Shown here: piece by piece, positions 33,325-42,896 of the stretch
Layout of the letters: the number at the start of each line of letters is the position of its first letter
Position numbering within the stretch: the first letter of the stretch is position 1
NCBI GenBank assembly: GCA_902781515.1
Contig: CACZJU010000005.1
Coordinates: forward strand, 92,911 to 144,958
DNA length: 52,048 bases
Direction of reading: 5' to 3'
Source: an uncultured Bacteroidales bacterium
GTDB taxonomy: Bacteria > Bacteroidota > Bacteroidia > Bacteroidales > Bacteroidaceae
Notes under the pieces: model-generated
The model's input: the letters and a program-made list of their open reading frames with translations, nothing else
Database searches by the model: none
What the model was told of the DNA's origin: nothing
Translations under genes and position numbers: made by a program

Positions 33325-35184
33325 CTATTTTCTCGCTTTCCTCTGCTCGTCAGCCAATTTCTGCATTGCCTCCATACGGGCAGCAAGGCCAGACATCTTC
33401 TTGGGGTCGTTGGCGTGACGTGCCTTGTATGCTTCCAACTGCTCGCGCAGCTTCTTATCGTCGGTGAAGCGGCGCAGACACCACATTATGAGGATGGTGG
33501 TGAGACCAGACAGGAAGTAATAGTAGGACAGACCTGAAGAGTAGTCGTTGAACATGAAGAAGAAGAATACGGGCATGAGATACATCATCCACTGCATCAT
33601 CTTCATCTGCTGCTGTTGTTCGGCACTCATCATTGAATTCTGCTGCTGACGCATAGAGATTATGGTGTTGCCGATGTTGGTGAGTGAGAACAGAAGACAG
33701 AAGATGCTGATGTGGTCACCTATGAGCCAGAGATGTTTCGACCAGTGTATGAGGTCGTCGTAGGCAGAGAGGTCGTTTGCCCAAAGGAAACTCTGTCCGC
33801 GCAGCTCTATGGCATTGGGGATGAAGTTGAAGAGGGCAATCCAGATGGGCATCTGTATGAGCATAGGCAGACAGCCGCCCATTGGTGATACGCCATATTG
33901 ACTGTAGAGCGACATCATCTCCTGTTGCTTCTTCATAGCATCGTCGCTGTTGGGGTATTTGGCATTCAGTTTGTCGATTTCGGGCTTAAGAACACGCATA
34001 CGTGCCGAAGCCAGATAGCTCTTCTTCGTAGCGGGATAAACCAGTGCCTTTACTATCAGTGTGAGCAGGAGCAGCACAATACCCATATTGAGACCAAAGC
34101 CTGTGAGCCAGTCGAAGAGATAGAGGATGAAGAAACGGTTAATCCATTTCACGATAGGCCATCCGAAATATACGAGGCTCTGCAGGTCGAGGTCTTTGTC
34201 TGTGCTGCTAAGCTTGTTTGTTGCTTTCAGAGTGTGGAAGTCGTTGGGACCAAGATAGAACTGCATCTGTGTGGGCTGCTTGCCTGTTGGGTCGAACTGT
34301 GTCTGCATCTGTGCGCTGTAGGCCTTCAGGTAACCGCTGCCTTCTTCCTGCGGAGTACTCTGCAGAGTTACGTTGCGGAAGTCCTGATGTGCAATGATGA
34401 TGGCAGAGAAGAACTGGTCCTTGAAGTCTATCCAGTCGAGAGTCTTGTCGATTTCCTTCGTCACATCCTTTACCTCGCTCAGCTTCTTGGTGCCTTTGTC
34501 CTTAATCTTGTATGTGAGGGCAGCATAGCGGTTCTCGAAGTTTCCGCCTTTCTCTTGCTGAAGAGCACGGTTCGTCCAGGTAAGGTCCATAGTCTTCATG
34601 GAAGGCGAGAAGAGATTGCCGATGCCGTCGCTCTCTACAATGAGGTCAAGCATATAGGATTCGGGCTGCAGGTTGTACTTCAGTCGCAGTTCGCCTTTAC
34701 CCATAGGCGCAGCCAAGGTCAGGGATGAATCTGTCTGTTCCTTTACTTGGAAATAGATGTCGTCGCTGATGATGTTCTCGCTCTTTGCCTCCAAAGCGTA
34801 GGTGAGACGACTGTCCTCAGAGGAGAGCAGAACTACATTCTCGCCCTGCTGGTTGTTGTAGCCGAGCAGCTTGGCGCTTTCCAACACACCGCCTTGGGTG
34901 CTTATGCCCACTTCGAGGTGCTCGTTCTTGAGGGTTACAACCTGCTTCTCGCCCTGCTTGGCATAGAAGAATGCTGAGGAGGAATCTACAACCTCTGGCT
35001 TTACTTGCTCTGCTTCTGCAATCTGCTTGTCGAGCTCGGCTTGCATGCGTGCTTGTTGCACCTGAGCTATACTATCCTGACGAGCCATCTCCTGCAGTTG
35101 AGCCTCTGAGGGACGGCTCCACCACGAGAAGCCAATTAACACAAGAGCTATTAAAACAAATCCTGTTACTGTGTTCTTATCCAT
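33325..35184 (-). CDS. yidC: Membrane protein insertase YidC
   Basis: 619 residues, the size of Gram-negative YidC. An N-terminal membrane segment (VTGFVLIALVLIGFSWW) is followed by a large periplasmic domain (about 30-350) and the five-segment insertase core, with the conserved GGCLPMLIQMPIWIALF and LWANDLSAYD. The C-terminus is a charged cytoplasmic tail. YidC inserts small proteins into the inner membrane alone or with Sec. The gene leads a minus-strand operon with DUF1846, S9 peptidase and MFS genes. A -7 box for it lies at 35238-35245. Confidence 0.97.
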   Translation of the reverse strand: MDKNTVTGFVLIALVLIGFSWWSRPSEAQLQEMARQDSIAQVQQARMQAELDKQIAEAEQVKPEVVDSSSAFFYAKQGEKQVVTLKNEHLEVGISTQGGVLESAKLLGYNNQQGENVVLLSSEDSRLTYALEAKSENIISDDIYFQVKEQTDSSLTLAAPMGKGELRLKYNLQPESYMLDLIVESDGIGNLFSPSMKTMDLTWTNRALQQEKGGNFENRYAALTYKIKDKGTKKLSEVKDVTKEIDKTLDWIDFKDQFFSAIIIAHQDFRNVTLQSTPQEEGSGYLKAYSAQMQTQFDPTGKQPTQMQFYLGPNDFHTLKATNKLSSTDKDLDLQSLVYFGWPIVKWINRFFILYLFDWLTGFGLNMGIVLLLLTLIVKALVYPATKKSYLASARMRVLKPEIDKLNAKYPNSDDAMKKQQEMMSLYSQYGVSPMGGCLPMLIQMPIWIALFNFIPNAIELRGQSFLWANDLSAYDDLIHWSKHLWLIGDHISIFCLLFSLTNIGNTIISMRQQQNSMMSAEQQQQMKMMQWMMYLMPVFFFFMFNDYSSGLSYYYFLSGLTTILIMWCLRRFTDDKKLREQLEAYKARHANDPKKMSGLAARMEAMQKLADEQRKARK

Positions 35185-35237
35185 ACGATTTTTGATATTT
35201 TTACCTATTTATAATATTTAATACGTAATTTAAGCCG

Positions 35238-35276
35238 CAAATATACGAAAAGTTTGTGAATAAATCACTATATTTG
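35238..35276. promoter_or_regulatory. Divergent -7 boxes for yidC and the DUF3078 gene
   Basis: TATATTTG occurs on the minus strand (35245-35238, for yidC) and on the plus strand (35269-35276, for DUF3078). Matching -33 TTTG boxes at the usual distance are missing on both sides, so these are -7 assignments only. Confidence 0.5.
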
Positions 35277-35296
35277 CATCACAAAACAATATTATT

Positions 35297-36730
35297 ATGA
35301 AACTGAATACACTATTTTTGTCACTATTCATTGCTGTTCCGACCTTCGCACAGGAGGCTGTGGAGCAGGGGGGAGAACCTATTGTAGAGCAGGTGACGGA
35401 TTCATCGTATATCCGTGCTCTCGACAGTCTGGCAGTTGTCAGGGACAATGCCTACAGCGGTCAAAGTTCAAAGGGTGGGGCAGCCAAGCTTAACCCCTAT
35501 TTCTATCGTTTGATGGTGCCCGGAACCTATTATAACAATGCTCTGCACCAGATGATGGGAGTTGACTGGCAGCCGGATGCAAATACTTCCAGCAGTCAGT
35601 TCCAGGACGAAGCTTTGAATGCTTCAAGTGCTTCCGATTTAGCTCTGTCACGCCTCTATGTCAGCAATCCTTCGCTGGTGAAGCGTACAGAGAACACCCT
35701 GAGAGAGGCAAAGGCAATACGCAAGGATGTGGAGAAGGCTCCAGAGAACCTCACCACAAAGTTGGCAGACAAGGCCGTTGAGGTTGACCTCGATGCCGAC
35801 GTTGCTGAGGCTGTAACAGTGGAGGTTAAGAAGCCCAAATTCTGGAAGTATCAGGGTTCTGCTTCACTGCAGTTCACTCAGTCCTATTTCTCGGAAAACT
35901 GGTATCAAGGTGGTGAGAACAACTACGCTGGTATTGGTATGCTGACGGCTGAGGCTAACTATGATAATAAAAAGAAGGTGCAGTGGGATAATAAATTCGA
36001 GGCACAGTTGGGATTCCAGACTGCTACGAACGACGAACACAAGGCTCGTGTCACCAGTAACCTCTTGCGTCTGACTTCGAAACTTGGTTACAAGGCCATT
36101 AAGAACTGGTTCTACACCGGTCAGTTGATGACTTACACACAGATAGCTCCATATTACGACAAGAACCCCAGAAAGGATGACGGCAGTTACGACGTGAAAC
36201 CTTGGAAGGCTCGTTTCGGTACTCCTTGGTATCTGACGCTCTCTGTCGGTATGGACTGGAAGTACAAGTCGAAGAACGAAAAGTTTGACCTTTCAGTCTA
36301 TCTGTCTCCTGTTGCCTACTACATGACCTATGCAGAAAGACTGGGAGCTTTGTGGGGGACACCGCCAGCCCTCAACTTCAACGAGCGATACTACGGTGAT
36401 ATGTATGGTATCATGAAGGACGCTGATGGTCTTTACACCGCACACTCTTTCCATAAGTTCGGTCCTAACTTTACGGTAAACTCGAAGATTAAGGTGATGA
36501 AGAACATTTTGTGGACGAGCCGTCTCTACTGGTTCTCTAACTTCCACAGCACCTTGATAGAATGGGAAAATACTGTTGACTTCACCATCAACAAATACTT
36601 CTCGGCTAAGTTCTATGCTTATCCCAGATTTGACGACTCCAGCCAGAAGTACAAGAATGCCAAGAAACATCGCGGCGACTACCTGATGTTCAAGGAGTGG
36701 CTGTCGTTGGGCCTGAGCTACAAGTTCTGA
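35297..36730 (+). CDS. DUF3078 outer-membrane beta-barrel protein
   Basis: 477 residues. A signal peptide ends near VPTFAQ. A helical N-terminal third ([17 protein letters not shown], then [16 protein letters not shown]) precedes a C-terminal barrel with alternating aromatic strands, beginning with [20 protein letters not shown] and [13 protein letters not shown], the hallmark of DUF3078, and ending in an aromatic residue (SLGLSYKF) as outer-membrane proteins do. The family is common in Bacteroidetes; its role is unknown. Its 3' end overlaps that of the convergent engB gene by 13 bases. Confidence 0.85.
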   Translation: MKLNTLFLSLFIAVPTFAQEAVEQGGEPIVEQVTDSSYIRALDSLAVVRDNAYSGQSSKGGAAKLNPYFYRLMVPGTYYNNALHQMMGVDWQPDANTSSSQFQDEALNASSASDLALSRLYVSNPSLVKRTENTLREAKAIRKDVEKAPENLTTKLADKAVEVDLDADVAEAVTVEVKKPKFWKYQGSASLQFTQSYFSENWYQGGENNYAGIGMLTAEANYDNKKKVQWDNKFEAQLGFQTATNDEHKARVTSNLLRLTSKLGYKAIKNWFYTGQLMTYTQIAPYYDKNPRKDDGSYDVKPWKARFGTPWYLTLSVGMDWKYKSKNEKFDLSVYLSPVAYYMTYAERLGALWGTPPALNFNERYYGDMYGIMKDADGLYTAHSFHKFGPNFTVNSKIKVMKNILWTSRLYWFSNFHSTLIEWENTVDFTINKYFSAKFYAYPRFDDSSQKYKNAKKHRGDYLMFKEWLSLGLSYKF

Positions 36731-37314
36731 TTAATCTCCTCGATGTAGCTGAGCACACTATCGCGACCTTCGCCAGTCTCAGCGCTCGTGACGAAATAAG
36801 GGGGCAGTTCTTCCCACTGCTCCCTTAACTTTTTCATAAAAGTAGCAACGTTGCTTAGTGTCTTCGAACGGCTCTGCTTATCAGACTTTGTGAACACAAT
36901 GGCAAAGGGAACACTGTTCTCACCCAGCCATTCTATGAATTCAAGATCAATGCGCTGCGGTTCGTGACGGCTGTCGATGAGCACGAACAGACAAACCATC
37001 TGTTCCCTTTCGGCAACGTAGCGGCTAATCATCTCCACAAGTTTGTCCTGCTCCTTCTTGCTACGCTTAGCGTAACCATAGCCTGGTAGGTCCACAAGAT
37101 ACCATTGACCATTGATGCGGAAGTGGTTGATTTGCATTGTCTTACCCGGCATAGCGGAAGTTTTAGCTAAACCTTTCCTGTGGGTGAGCATATTAATGAG
37201 GCTCGACTTGCCGACATTACTCCTGCCGATGAAGGCATACTCGGGTTCCTGCGTCTGCGGACATTTGTTGACAGACGGACTGCTAATCACATATTCTGCA
37301 CTCTTTATGGTCAT
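36718..37314 (-). CDS. engB: Ribosome biogenesis GTP-binding protein EngB (YihA/YsxC)
   Basis: 198 residues, the standard length. GTPase motifs are all present: G1 [11 protein letters not shown]3 DLPGYGYA, G4 TKSD. The start of the family, [16 protein letters not shown], fits EngB. The enzyme is needed for assembly of the large ribosomal subunit. The gene is convergent with the DUF3078 gene (13-base overlap) and divergent from kdgK. Confidence 0.96.
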   Translation of the reverse strand: MTIKSAEYVISSPSVNKCPQTQEPEYAFIGRSNVGKSSLINMLTHRKGLAKTSAMPGKTMQINHFRINGQWYLVDLPGYGYAKRSKKEQDKLVEMISRYVAEREQMVCLFVLIDSRHEPQRIDLEFIEWLGENSVPFAIVFTKSDKQSRSKTLSNVATFMKKLREQWEELPPYFVTSAETGEGRDSVLSYIEEINQNL

Positions 37315-37356
37315 CTTTGTTTGCTGTTAGGCGTTGTTTGCCGTGTTCCAATGTGA

Positions 37357-37364
37357 CAAAGTTA
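37357..37364 (-). promoter_or_regulatory. -7 box for engB
   Basis: TAACTTTG on the minus strand, about 45 bases ahead of the start. The -33 box is poor. Confidence 0.5.
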
Positions 37365-37370
37365 AGACAT

Positions 37371-37404
37371 TTTGACGAATTGCGGAAAATTTTTCGTATC
37401 TTTG
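37371..37404 (+). promoter_or_regulatory. Promoter of the kdgK-eda-map-tsaD operon
   Basis: TTTG at 37371-37374 and TATCTTTG at 37397-37404, spacer 22 bases, slightly longer than ideal. The leader to the ATG is about 35 bases. Confidence 0.7.
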
Positions 37405-37446
37405 CGACGTTTTAACACTGAACAATAAACATCTAAACATACAGAT

Positions 37447-38469
37447 ATGGCAAAGATTGTAACGCTGGGCGAGATTATGCTTCGCTTGTCTCCCCAAGGA
37501 AACGACCGTTTCATTCAGAGTGAATCATTCCGCATCATCCCCGGTGGAGGTGAGGCTAATGTGGCTATCTCATTGGCAAACTACGGGCACGAGGCTTACT
37601 TTGTAAGCAAACTGCCTAAGCATGAGATTGGTCAGATTGCAGTAAATGCACTGCGCCGCTATGGAGTTGACACTCGCTTCGTTGCTCGTGGCGGTAATCG
37701 CGTGGGCCTGTACTATGCAGAGACTGGTGCCAGCATGCGTCCTTCAAAGGTTATTTACGACCGTGCTTATAGTAGCATATCTGAGGCTTTGCCCGAGGAT
37801 TTCGATTTTGATGCTATATTCGAGGGTGCCGACTGGTTCCATTGGAGTGGCATCACGCCTGCTATCTCTGACCGTGCAGCCGAACTGACCCGTCTGGCTT
37901 GTGAAGCTGCAAAGCGTCATGGAGTAAAGGTAAGCGTTGACCTAAACTTCCGTAAGAAGCTGTGGACCAGCGAGAAAGCCATCTCCATCATGCGTCCTCT
38001 TATGAAATATGTCGATGTGTGCATAGGTAATGAGGAAGATGCGGAACTATGCTTGGGCTTCAAGCCTGATGCAGACGTTGAAGGCGGACAGACAGATGCT
38101 GCCGGATACGAGGGAATCTTCCGTCAGATGCGCGACGAGTTCGGTTTCGAATACGTTGTCAGCACCCTGCGCGAGAGTTTCTCTGCAACACACAACGGAT
38201 GGAAGGCTCTGATTTTCGATGGTAAGGAGTTCTATCAGTCGAAGCGCTACGAACTGAATCCCATCATTGACCGTGTGGGTGGTGGTGACTCGTTCTCAGG
38301 CGGCCTGATTCATGGTCTGCTCACAAAGGCTACACAGGGCGAGGCTCTTGAGTTTGCCGTTGCTGCCAGTGCCCTCAAGCACACCATCAATGGTGACTTC
38401 AACCTCGTAAGTGCAGAAGAGGTAGAGGCTCTTGCTGGTGGCAGTGCCAACGGTCGTGTTCAACGATAA
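37447..38469 (+). CDS. kdgK: 2-dehydro-3-deoxygluconate kinase (PfkB family)
   Basis: 340 residues. The PfkB fold is shown by the N-terminal [20 protein letters not shown] and [15 protein letters not shown], and by the C-terminal signature [16 protein letters not shown] with the catalytic Asp. It phosphorylates 2-keto-3-deoxygluconate to KDPG, the substrate of the aldolase encoded 11 bases downstream. Together they form the end of hexuronate (pectin, alginate) catabolism, which fits the pectin lyase at the left end of the window. No regulator gene is adjacent. Confidence 0.92.
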   Translation: MAKIVTLGEIMLRLSPQGNDRFIQSESFRIIPGGGEANVAISLANYGHEAYFVSKLPKHEIGQIAVNALRRYGVDTRFVARGGNRVGLYYAETGASMRPSKVIYDRAYSSISEALPEDFDFDAIFEGADWFHWSGITPAISDRAAELTRLACEAAKRHGVKVSVDLNFRKKLWTSEKAISIMRPLMKYVDVCIGNEEDAELCLGFKPDADVEGGQTDAAGYEGIFRQMRDEFGFEYVVSTLRESFSATHNGWKALIFDGKEFYQSKRYELNPIIDRVGGGDSFSGGLIHGLLTKATQGEALEFAVAASALKHTINGDFNLVSAEEVEALAGGSANGRVQR

Positions 38470-38480
38470 ATAAATCAATT

Positions 38481-39149
38481 ATGGCAAAGTTCGATAAGAT
38501 TGCAGTATTGCAGAAAATAGCAGAGGCTCCTATGGTGCCTGTGTTCTATCACAAAGATGTCGAGGTGGCTAAGAAAGTCATCAAGGCTTGTTACGACGGA
38601 GGCGTGCGTGCTTTCGAGTTTACCAATCGTGGCGATTTCGCTCAGGAGGTATTTGCTGAGTGCGTGAAGTTTGCAGCAAAGGAGTGCCCGGAACTGGCTC
38701 TTGGCATTGGCTCTGTAGTTGATGCTCCCACAGCCGCTATGTACCTGCAGTTGGGTGCCTGCTTCGTTGTAGGTCCGCTGTTCAATCCTGAGATTGCACC
38801 CGTCTGCAACCGTCGCCTCGTGCCTTATTGCCCTGGCTGCATGACAGTTAGCGAAATCGGTAAGGCTCAGGAACTTGGTTGCGACCTGACGAAGGTGTTC
38901 CCAGGCGATGTCGTAGGGCCTAATATGGTGAAGGGCCTGAAGGCTCCAATGCCTTGGTCGAAGATTATGGTCACAGGCGGCGTTGCTCCCGAGGAGGAGA
39001 ACCTGAAGGCTTGGTTCAAGGCTGGCGTATTCTGCGTTGGCATGGGCTCTAAGCTCTTCCCAAGCGACAAGGTGAAGGCCGAGGATTGGCAGTATGTCAC
39101 AGACAAATGCCGAGAGTGCCTCGACATCATCGCTCGCGTGCGCGCGTAA
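38481..39149 (+). CDS. eda: KDPG/KHG aldolase
   Basis: 222 residues, class I aldolase size. [51 protein letters not shown] and [21 protein letters not shown] mark the family; the Lys of TKVFPGD is at the Schiff-base position. It splits 2-keto-3-deoxy-6-phosphogluconate into pyruvate and glyceraldehyde 3-phosphate. It is in one operon with kdgK. Confidence 0.93.
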   Translation: MAKFDKIAVLQKIAEAPMVPVFYHKDVEVAKKVIKACYDGGVRAFEFTNRGDFAQEVFAECVKFAAKECPELALGIGSVVDAPTAAMYLQLGACFVVGPLFNPEIAPVCNRRLVPYCPGCMTVSEIGKAQELGCDLTKVFPGDVVGPNMVKGLKAPMPWSKIMVTGGVAPEEENLKAWFKAGVFCVGMGSKLFPSDKVKAEDWQYVTDKCRECLDIIARVRA

Positions 39150-39155
39150 TATAAT

Positions 39156-40028
39156 ATGGTATCAAAGAAGAAACTTAACGATTGGATTGTCCCTGCCGGT
39201 CAACCCCTGACCGACATGGACCGTCGTATTCTCGAAGCTCGCAGCAGAGGTAAGTTAGTGCCTACGCGCGAGATGATAAAGACTCCGGAACAGATAGAGG
39301 GCATACGTCGTGCTGGTGTTTTGAACACGGCTGTTCTCGATACTGTAGCCGAAAGCATTCGTCCTGGTATGACAACGCTGGAAATCGACCGCATTGTCTA
39401 TGATTACACCACGAAACACGGAGGCATTCCTGCTCCGCTGAACTACGAGGGTTTTCCAAATTCCTGTTGCACCAGTGTCAACGATGTTGTCTGTCATGGC
39501 ATACCCTCTGAGGACGAAGTGCTTGAGCCTGGTGACATCATCAATGTTGACTGCACGACAATTCTTGACGGATACTACGCCGATGCAAGCCGAATGTTCG
39601 TGGTTGGCGGAAAGACAGAACCGCGTTGGCAAAAGCTTGTGGACGTGGCGTGGGAGTGCTTGAAAATAGGAGAGGAGGTTTGCAGTAAGCCTTACGTTTA
39701 TGTAGGTGATATTGGCAACGCGATACAGAAGCACGCACACAAGAACCACATGTCCGTAGTGCGTGACCTTTGTGGACACGGTGTGGGCTTGGAGTTTCAC
39801 GAAGAGCCTGACGTAGAGCACTATGGACACAAGGGTACAGGCATGTTGCTCGTGCCGGGAATGACGTTCACCATCGAACCTATGATAAATCTAGGTCATT
39901 GGCAGGTGTGTCTCGACGAGGATGATCCAACGGAATGGACGGTAGTTACTGAGGACTATGAGCCTTCGGCACAGTGGGAACACACATACCTGATGACGGA
40001 AAACGGTGTAGAAATTCTTACGCATTAA
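39156..40028 (+). CDS. map: Methionine aminopeptidase, type I
   Basis: 290 residues. The metal ligands are in place: Asp in NVDCTTILDGYYADASRMF (two Asp), His in CGHGVGLEFHEEP, Glu in FTIEPMINLG and Glu in WEHTYLMTENG. The protein has an N-terminal extension of about 40 residues compared with E. coli Map. It removes the initiator methionine from new proteins. Its TAA overlaps the ATG of tsaD (TAATG), so the two are coupled. Confidence 0.95.
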   Translation: MVSKKKLNDWIVPAGQPLTDMDRRILEARSRGKLVPTREMIKTPEQIEGIRRAGVLNTAVLDTVAESIRPGMTTLEIDRIVYDYTTKHGGIPAPLNYEGFPNSCCTSVNDVVCHGIPSEDEVLEPGDIINVDCTTILDGYYADASRMFVVGGKTEPRWQKLVDVAWECLKIGEEVCSKPYVYVGDIGNAIQKHAHKNHMSVVRDLCGHGVGLEFHEEPDVEHYGHKGTGMLLVPGMTFTIEPMINLGHWQVCLDEDDPTEWTVVTEDYEPSAQWEHTYLMTENGVEILTH

Positions 40029-41056
40029 TGGAGAAAGATACGATAATACTGGGCATTGAGAGTTCGTGCGACGATACGAGCGCAGCTGTCATAAAGAACG
40101 GTGTATTGTTGTCGAACGTTACTGCTTCGCAAGCCGTACACGAAAGTTATGGTGGGGTAGTGCCTGAACTGGCGAGTCGTGCCCATCAGCAGAATATTGT
40201 GCCTGTTGTTGACCAAGCCTTGAAGCGTGCCGGCGTAGAGCGCGAACAACTGTCGGCTATTGCCTTCACACGAGGTCCGGGTCTCATGGGCAGTCTGCTA
40301 GTGGGAGTCTCGTTTGCAAAAGGATTAGCCGCTTCGCTTGGCATTCCGATGATTGACGTCAATCACCTCCAAGGCCACGTCCTTGCTCACTTCATTCAAG
40401 AAGTTAAGAATGAAAACACCCCTTCACCTTCTTTCCCCTTCCTCTGCCTGTTGGTAAGTGGTGGCAACTCGCAGATTATCAAGGTCAGTGCCTACAACAA
40501 GATGGAGATAATCGGACAGACTATCGACGATGCTGCAGGAGAGGCTATTGACAAAGCTGCGAAGGTGATGGGACTTGGTTATCCGGGCGGACCGATTATC
40601 GACCGCCTTGCTCGTCAGGGCAATCCCGATGCCTATCAGTTCTCGAAGCCGCACATCGCAGGCTACGACTACAGTTTCTCAGGTCTCAAGACATCCTTCC
40701 TCTATAACCTTCGCGATTGGCTTAAGGACGATCCCGACTTCATAGAACATCATAAGGAAGACCTCGCTGCCTCGTATGAAAAAGCGATAGTTGACACCCT
40801 GATGAACAAACTGCGACTGGCAGCTCGCGACCTCAAGATTCGTCAAGTGGCAGTGGCAGGTGGAGTAAGTGCCAACACAGGTTTGCGCAACGCCTTCCTT
40901 GAGCACGCAAAGAAGTATCATTGGAATGTGTTTATTCCAAAATTCGGATACACCACCGACAACGCAGCCATGATTGCCCAGGCAGGTTACTTCAAGTTCC
41001 AAGACAAGGACTTCTGCCCTATGGAAGCCCCTGCTTACAGCCGCGTAACCATGTAA
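40028..41056 (+). CDS. tsaD: tRNA N6-adenosine threonylcarbamoyltransferase TsaD
   Basis: 342 residues from ATG 40028; the frame is open to 39974 but that part lies in map. The ASKHA-fold start ILGIESSCDDTSAAV, the metal-binding HLQGHVLAH, the LVSGGNSQI loop and the tail KFGYTTDNAAMIA are those of TsaD. It transfers the threonylcarbamoyl group to A37 of ANN-decoding tRNAs, with TsaB and TsaE. Last gene of the kdgK operon. Confidence 0.97.
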   Translation: MEKDTIILGIESSCDDTSAAVIKNGVLLSNVTASQAVHESYGGVVPELASRAHQQNIVPVVDQALKRAGVEREQLSAIAFTRGPGLMGSLLVGVSFAKGLAASLGIPMIDVNHLQGHVLAHFIQEVKNENTPSPSFPFLCLLVSGGNSQIIKVSAYNKMEIIGQTIDDAAGEAIDKAAKVMGLGYPGGPIIDRLARQGNPDAYQFSKPHIAGYDYSFSGLKTSFLYNLRDWLKDDPDFIEHHKEDLAASYEKAIVDTLMNKLRLAARDLKIRQVAVAGGVSANTGLRNAFLEHAKKYHWNVFIPKFGYTTDNAAMIAQAGYFKFQDKDFCPMEAPAYSRVTM

Positions 41057-41089
41057 ATGAAGCCCCAATTGAAAAATATGAGGGAAAGA

Positions 41090-41121
41090 TTTGGTTATAA
41101 GAGAAAAAAGATGTACCTTTG
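41090..41121 (+). promoter_or_regulatory. Promoter of the rpmB-rpmG-DUF4295 operon
   Basis: TTTG at 41090-41093 and TACCTTTG at 41114-41121, spacer 20 bases: an exact consensus fit, as expected for a ribosomal-protein operon. Confidence 0.88.
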
Positions 41122-41170
41122 CACGCTGTTTGGAAGAAGCTATTGGAATAGCTAAAGAAAAGAATTAGAA

Positions 41171-41431
41171 ATGTCTAAGATTTGTCAAATTACAGGAAAG
41201 AAGGCAATGGTAGGAAACAACGTTTCCCACTCAAAGCGTCGCACAAAGCGTACCTTCGATGTAAACTTGTTCTATAAGAAGTTCTACTATGTAGAGCAGG
41301 ATTGCTGGATTACACTGCGTATTTCTGCTGCAGGCCTTCGCATGATTAACAAGGTTGGTCTCGATGCAGCTCTCACACAGGCTGTAGCAAATGGCTATTG
41401 TGAATGGAAGGACATCAAAGTTATCGGTTAA
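41171..41431 (+). CDS. rpmB: 50S ribosomal protein L28
   Basis: 86 residues, beginning [20 protein letters not shown] and containing [14 protein letters not shown] and the [13 protein letters not shown] end. Followed by rpmG 19 bases later, the usual order in Bacteroidetes. Confidence 0.97.
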   Translation: MSKICQITGKKAMVGNNVSHSKRRTKRTFDVNLFYKKFYYVEQDCWITLRISAAGLRMINKVGLDAALTQAVANGYCEWKDIKVIG

Positions 41432-41450
41432 TTATTAAAAGAATCACATT

Positions 41451-41639
41451 ATGGCAAAGAAAGCAAAAGGTAACAGAGTTCAGGTGATTCTTGAATGCAC
41501 CGAACACAAGGCCAGTGGTATGCCCGGCACAAGCCGTTATATCACAACAAAGAATCGTAAGAACACTCCCGAGCGTCTGGAGCTGAAGAAGTACAACCCC
41601 ATTCTGAAGCGCATGACTGTTCATAAGGAAATCAAGTAA
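41451..41639 (+). CDS. rpmG: 50S ribosomal protein L33
   Basis: 62 residues, with [21 protein letters not shown] and [19 protein letters not shown]. The zinc-binding cysteine pairs of C+ L33 forms are absent, so this is the zinc-free paralogue type. Confidence 0.95.
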   Translation: MAKKAKGNRVQVILECTEHKASGMPGTSRYITTKNRKNTPERLELKKYNPILKRMTVHKEIK

Positions 41640-41667
41640 CTTAGAATTCAAAATTTAAAATTAAGTT

Positions 41668-41826
41668 ATGGCAAAGAAAACCGTGGCCACCTTGCAGACT
41701 GGCAAGACCGATGGCCGTTCTTATACAAAGGTAATCAAGATGGTGAAGTCGCCTAAGACTGGTGCTTACATCTTCGATGAGCAGATGGTTCCCAACGAAG
41801 CCGTTAAGGATTTCTTCAAGAACTAA
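41668..41826 (+). CDS. DUF4295 small basic protein, probable ribosome-associated protein
   Basis: 52 residues from ATG 41668 to TAA 41824-41826, with AKKTVATLQTGKTDGRSYTK and SPKTGAYIFDEQMVP. This family follows rpmG throughout Bacteroidetes. The size, charge and operon position point to a ribosomal component; I recall that an extra large-subunit protein, bL38, was seen in a Flavobacterium ribosome structure, and this may be it, but I cannot confirm the link. A terminator follows at once. Confidence 0.8.
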   Translation: MAKKTVATLQTGKTDGRSYTKVIKMVKSPKTGAYIFDEQMVPNEAVKDFFKN

Positions 41827-41848
41827 GAAAGAGACTTACAATATCTAT

Positions 41849-41884
41849 AACGCGTCCATATTTTTAATATGGATGCGTTTTTTG
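41849..41884 (+). terminator. Terminator of the rpmB operon
   Basis: A 13-bp stem with one G-T pair (arms AACGCGTCCATAT at 41849-41861 and ATATGGATGCGTT at 41867-41879), loop 5 bases, followed by a T-run. Confidence 0.9.
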
Positions 41885-41915
41885 TTGCATTTCATCAGAT
41901 TTTTTTTTATCTTTG
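41881..41915 (+). promoter_or_regulatory. Promoter of ftsY
   Basis: TATCTTTG at 41908-41915 is a good -7 box. The nearest TTTG (41881-41884) is 23 bases upstream and merges with the T-run of the preceding terminator, so the -33 box is uncertain. Confidence 0.6.
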
Positions 41916-41932
41916 TGCCCAAATAGTGTAAT

Positions 41933-42895
41933 ATGGGATTTTTCAATATATTTTCAAAAAAGAGTAAGGAAGAACAAGCGGAAACGCTCGACAAAGGTCT
42001 TGAAAAGACAAAGGAGAGTTTCTTTGGTAAGCTGACACGTGCCGTAGCCGGAAAATCGAAGGTTGACGACGATGTTCTCGATAATCTGGAAGAGGTGCTG
42101 GTGACCAGCGACGTGGGTGTTGATACGACCTTGAATATCATCCGTCGCATTGAGGAACGTGTGCAGCGCGACAAGTATGTAACCACAGACGAACTGAACG
42201 GAATCCTCCGCGATGAAATAGCAGCCCTGCTGACGGAAAACAACACGACTGACACTGAGGGCTTCCAGATTCCCACAGACAAGAAGCCATACGTAGTAAT
42301 GGTGGTGGGTGTGAATGGTGTTGGCAAGACTACCACCATCGGTAAACTCGCTTACCAGTTCAAGCAGGCTGGATTGAAGGTCGTGCTTGGTGCTGCCGAT
42401 ACTTTCCGTGCTGCTGCAGTGGAGCAGATAGCAATTTGGGGCGAGCGTGTGGGAGTGCCTGTCGTCAAGCAGCAGATGGGCAGCGACCCAGCCTCTGTCG
42501 CTTTCGATACACTGCAGAGTGCGATAGCACAGGGAGCCGATATAGTGCTTATTGACACTGCCGGACGTCTGCACAACAAAAAGGGACTGATGGATGAACT
42601 GTCGAAGATAAAGCGAGTGATGCAGAAACTTGTGCCGGAGGCTCCTCATGATGTAATGCTTGTGCTTGACGGAAGCACAGGACAGAACGCCTTTGAACAG
42701 GCCAAACAGTTCACCGCTGCAACAGATGTCACCAGTATGGCTATCACCAAACTCGATGGAACAGCCAAGGGTGGAGTAGTAATAGGTATCAGTGACCAGT
42801 TTAAGATTCCCGTACGATACATCGGTCTTGGTGAAGGAATGGAAGACCTTCAGGCATTTAATCGTGTCGATTTCGTAAATTCTCTCTTCAAATGA
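41933..42895 (+). CDS. ftsY: Signal recognition particle receptor FtsY
   Basis: 320 residues. NG domain with G1 GVNGVGKTTTIGKLA, the DTFRAAAVEQ insertion motif, G3 DTAGRLHNKKGL and G4 TKLDGTAKGG. The acidic N-terminal A domain is short, as in Bacteroidetes. FtsY docks SRP-ribosome complexes at the membrane. It ends one base before rimO. Confidence 0.97.
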   Translation: MGFFNIFSKKSKEEQAETLDKGLEKTKESFFGKLTRAVAGKSKVDDDVLDNLEEVLVTSDVGVDTTLNIIRRIEERVQRDKYVTTDELNGILRDEIAALLTENNTTDTEGFQIPTDKKPYVVMVVGVNGVGKTTTIGKLAYQFKQAGLKVVLGAADTFRAAAVEQIAIWGERVGVPVVKQQMGSDPASVAFDTLQSAIAQGADIVLIDTAGRLHNKKGLMDELSKIKRVMQKLVPEAPHDVMLVLDGSTGQNAFEQAKQFTAATDVTSMAITKLDGTAKGGVVIGISDQFKIPVRYIGLGEGMEDLQAFNRVDFVNSLFK

Positions 42896-42896
42896 T

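Noticed and set aside
35253-35276. Full -33/-7 promoter for the DUF3078 gene
   Set aside because: The nearest TTTG is only 12 bases from TATATTTG, far below the 19-22 bases seen at the other promoters.
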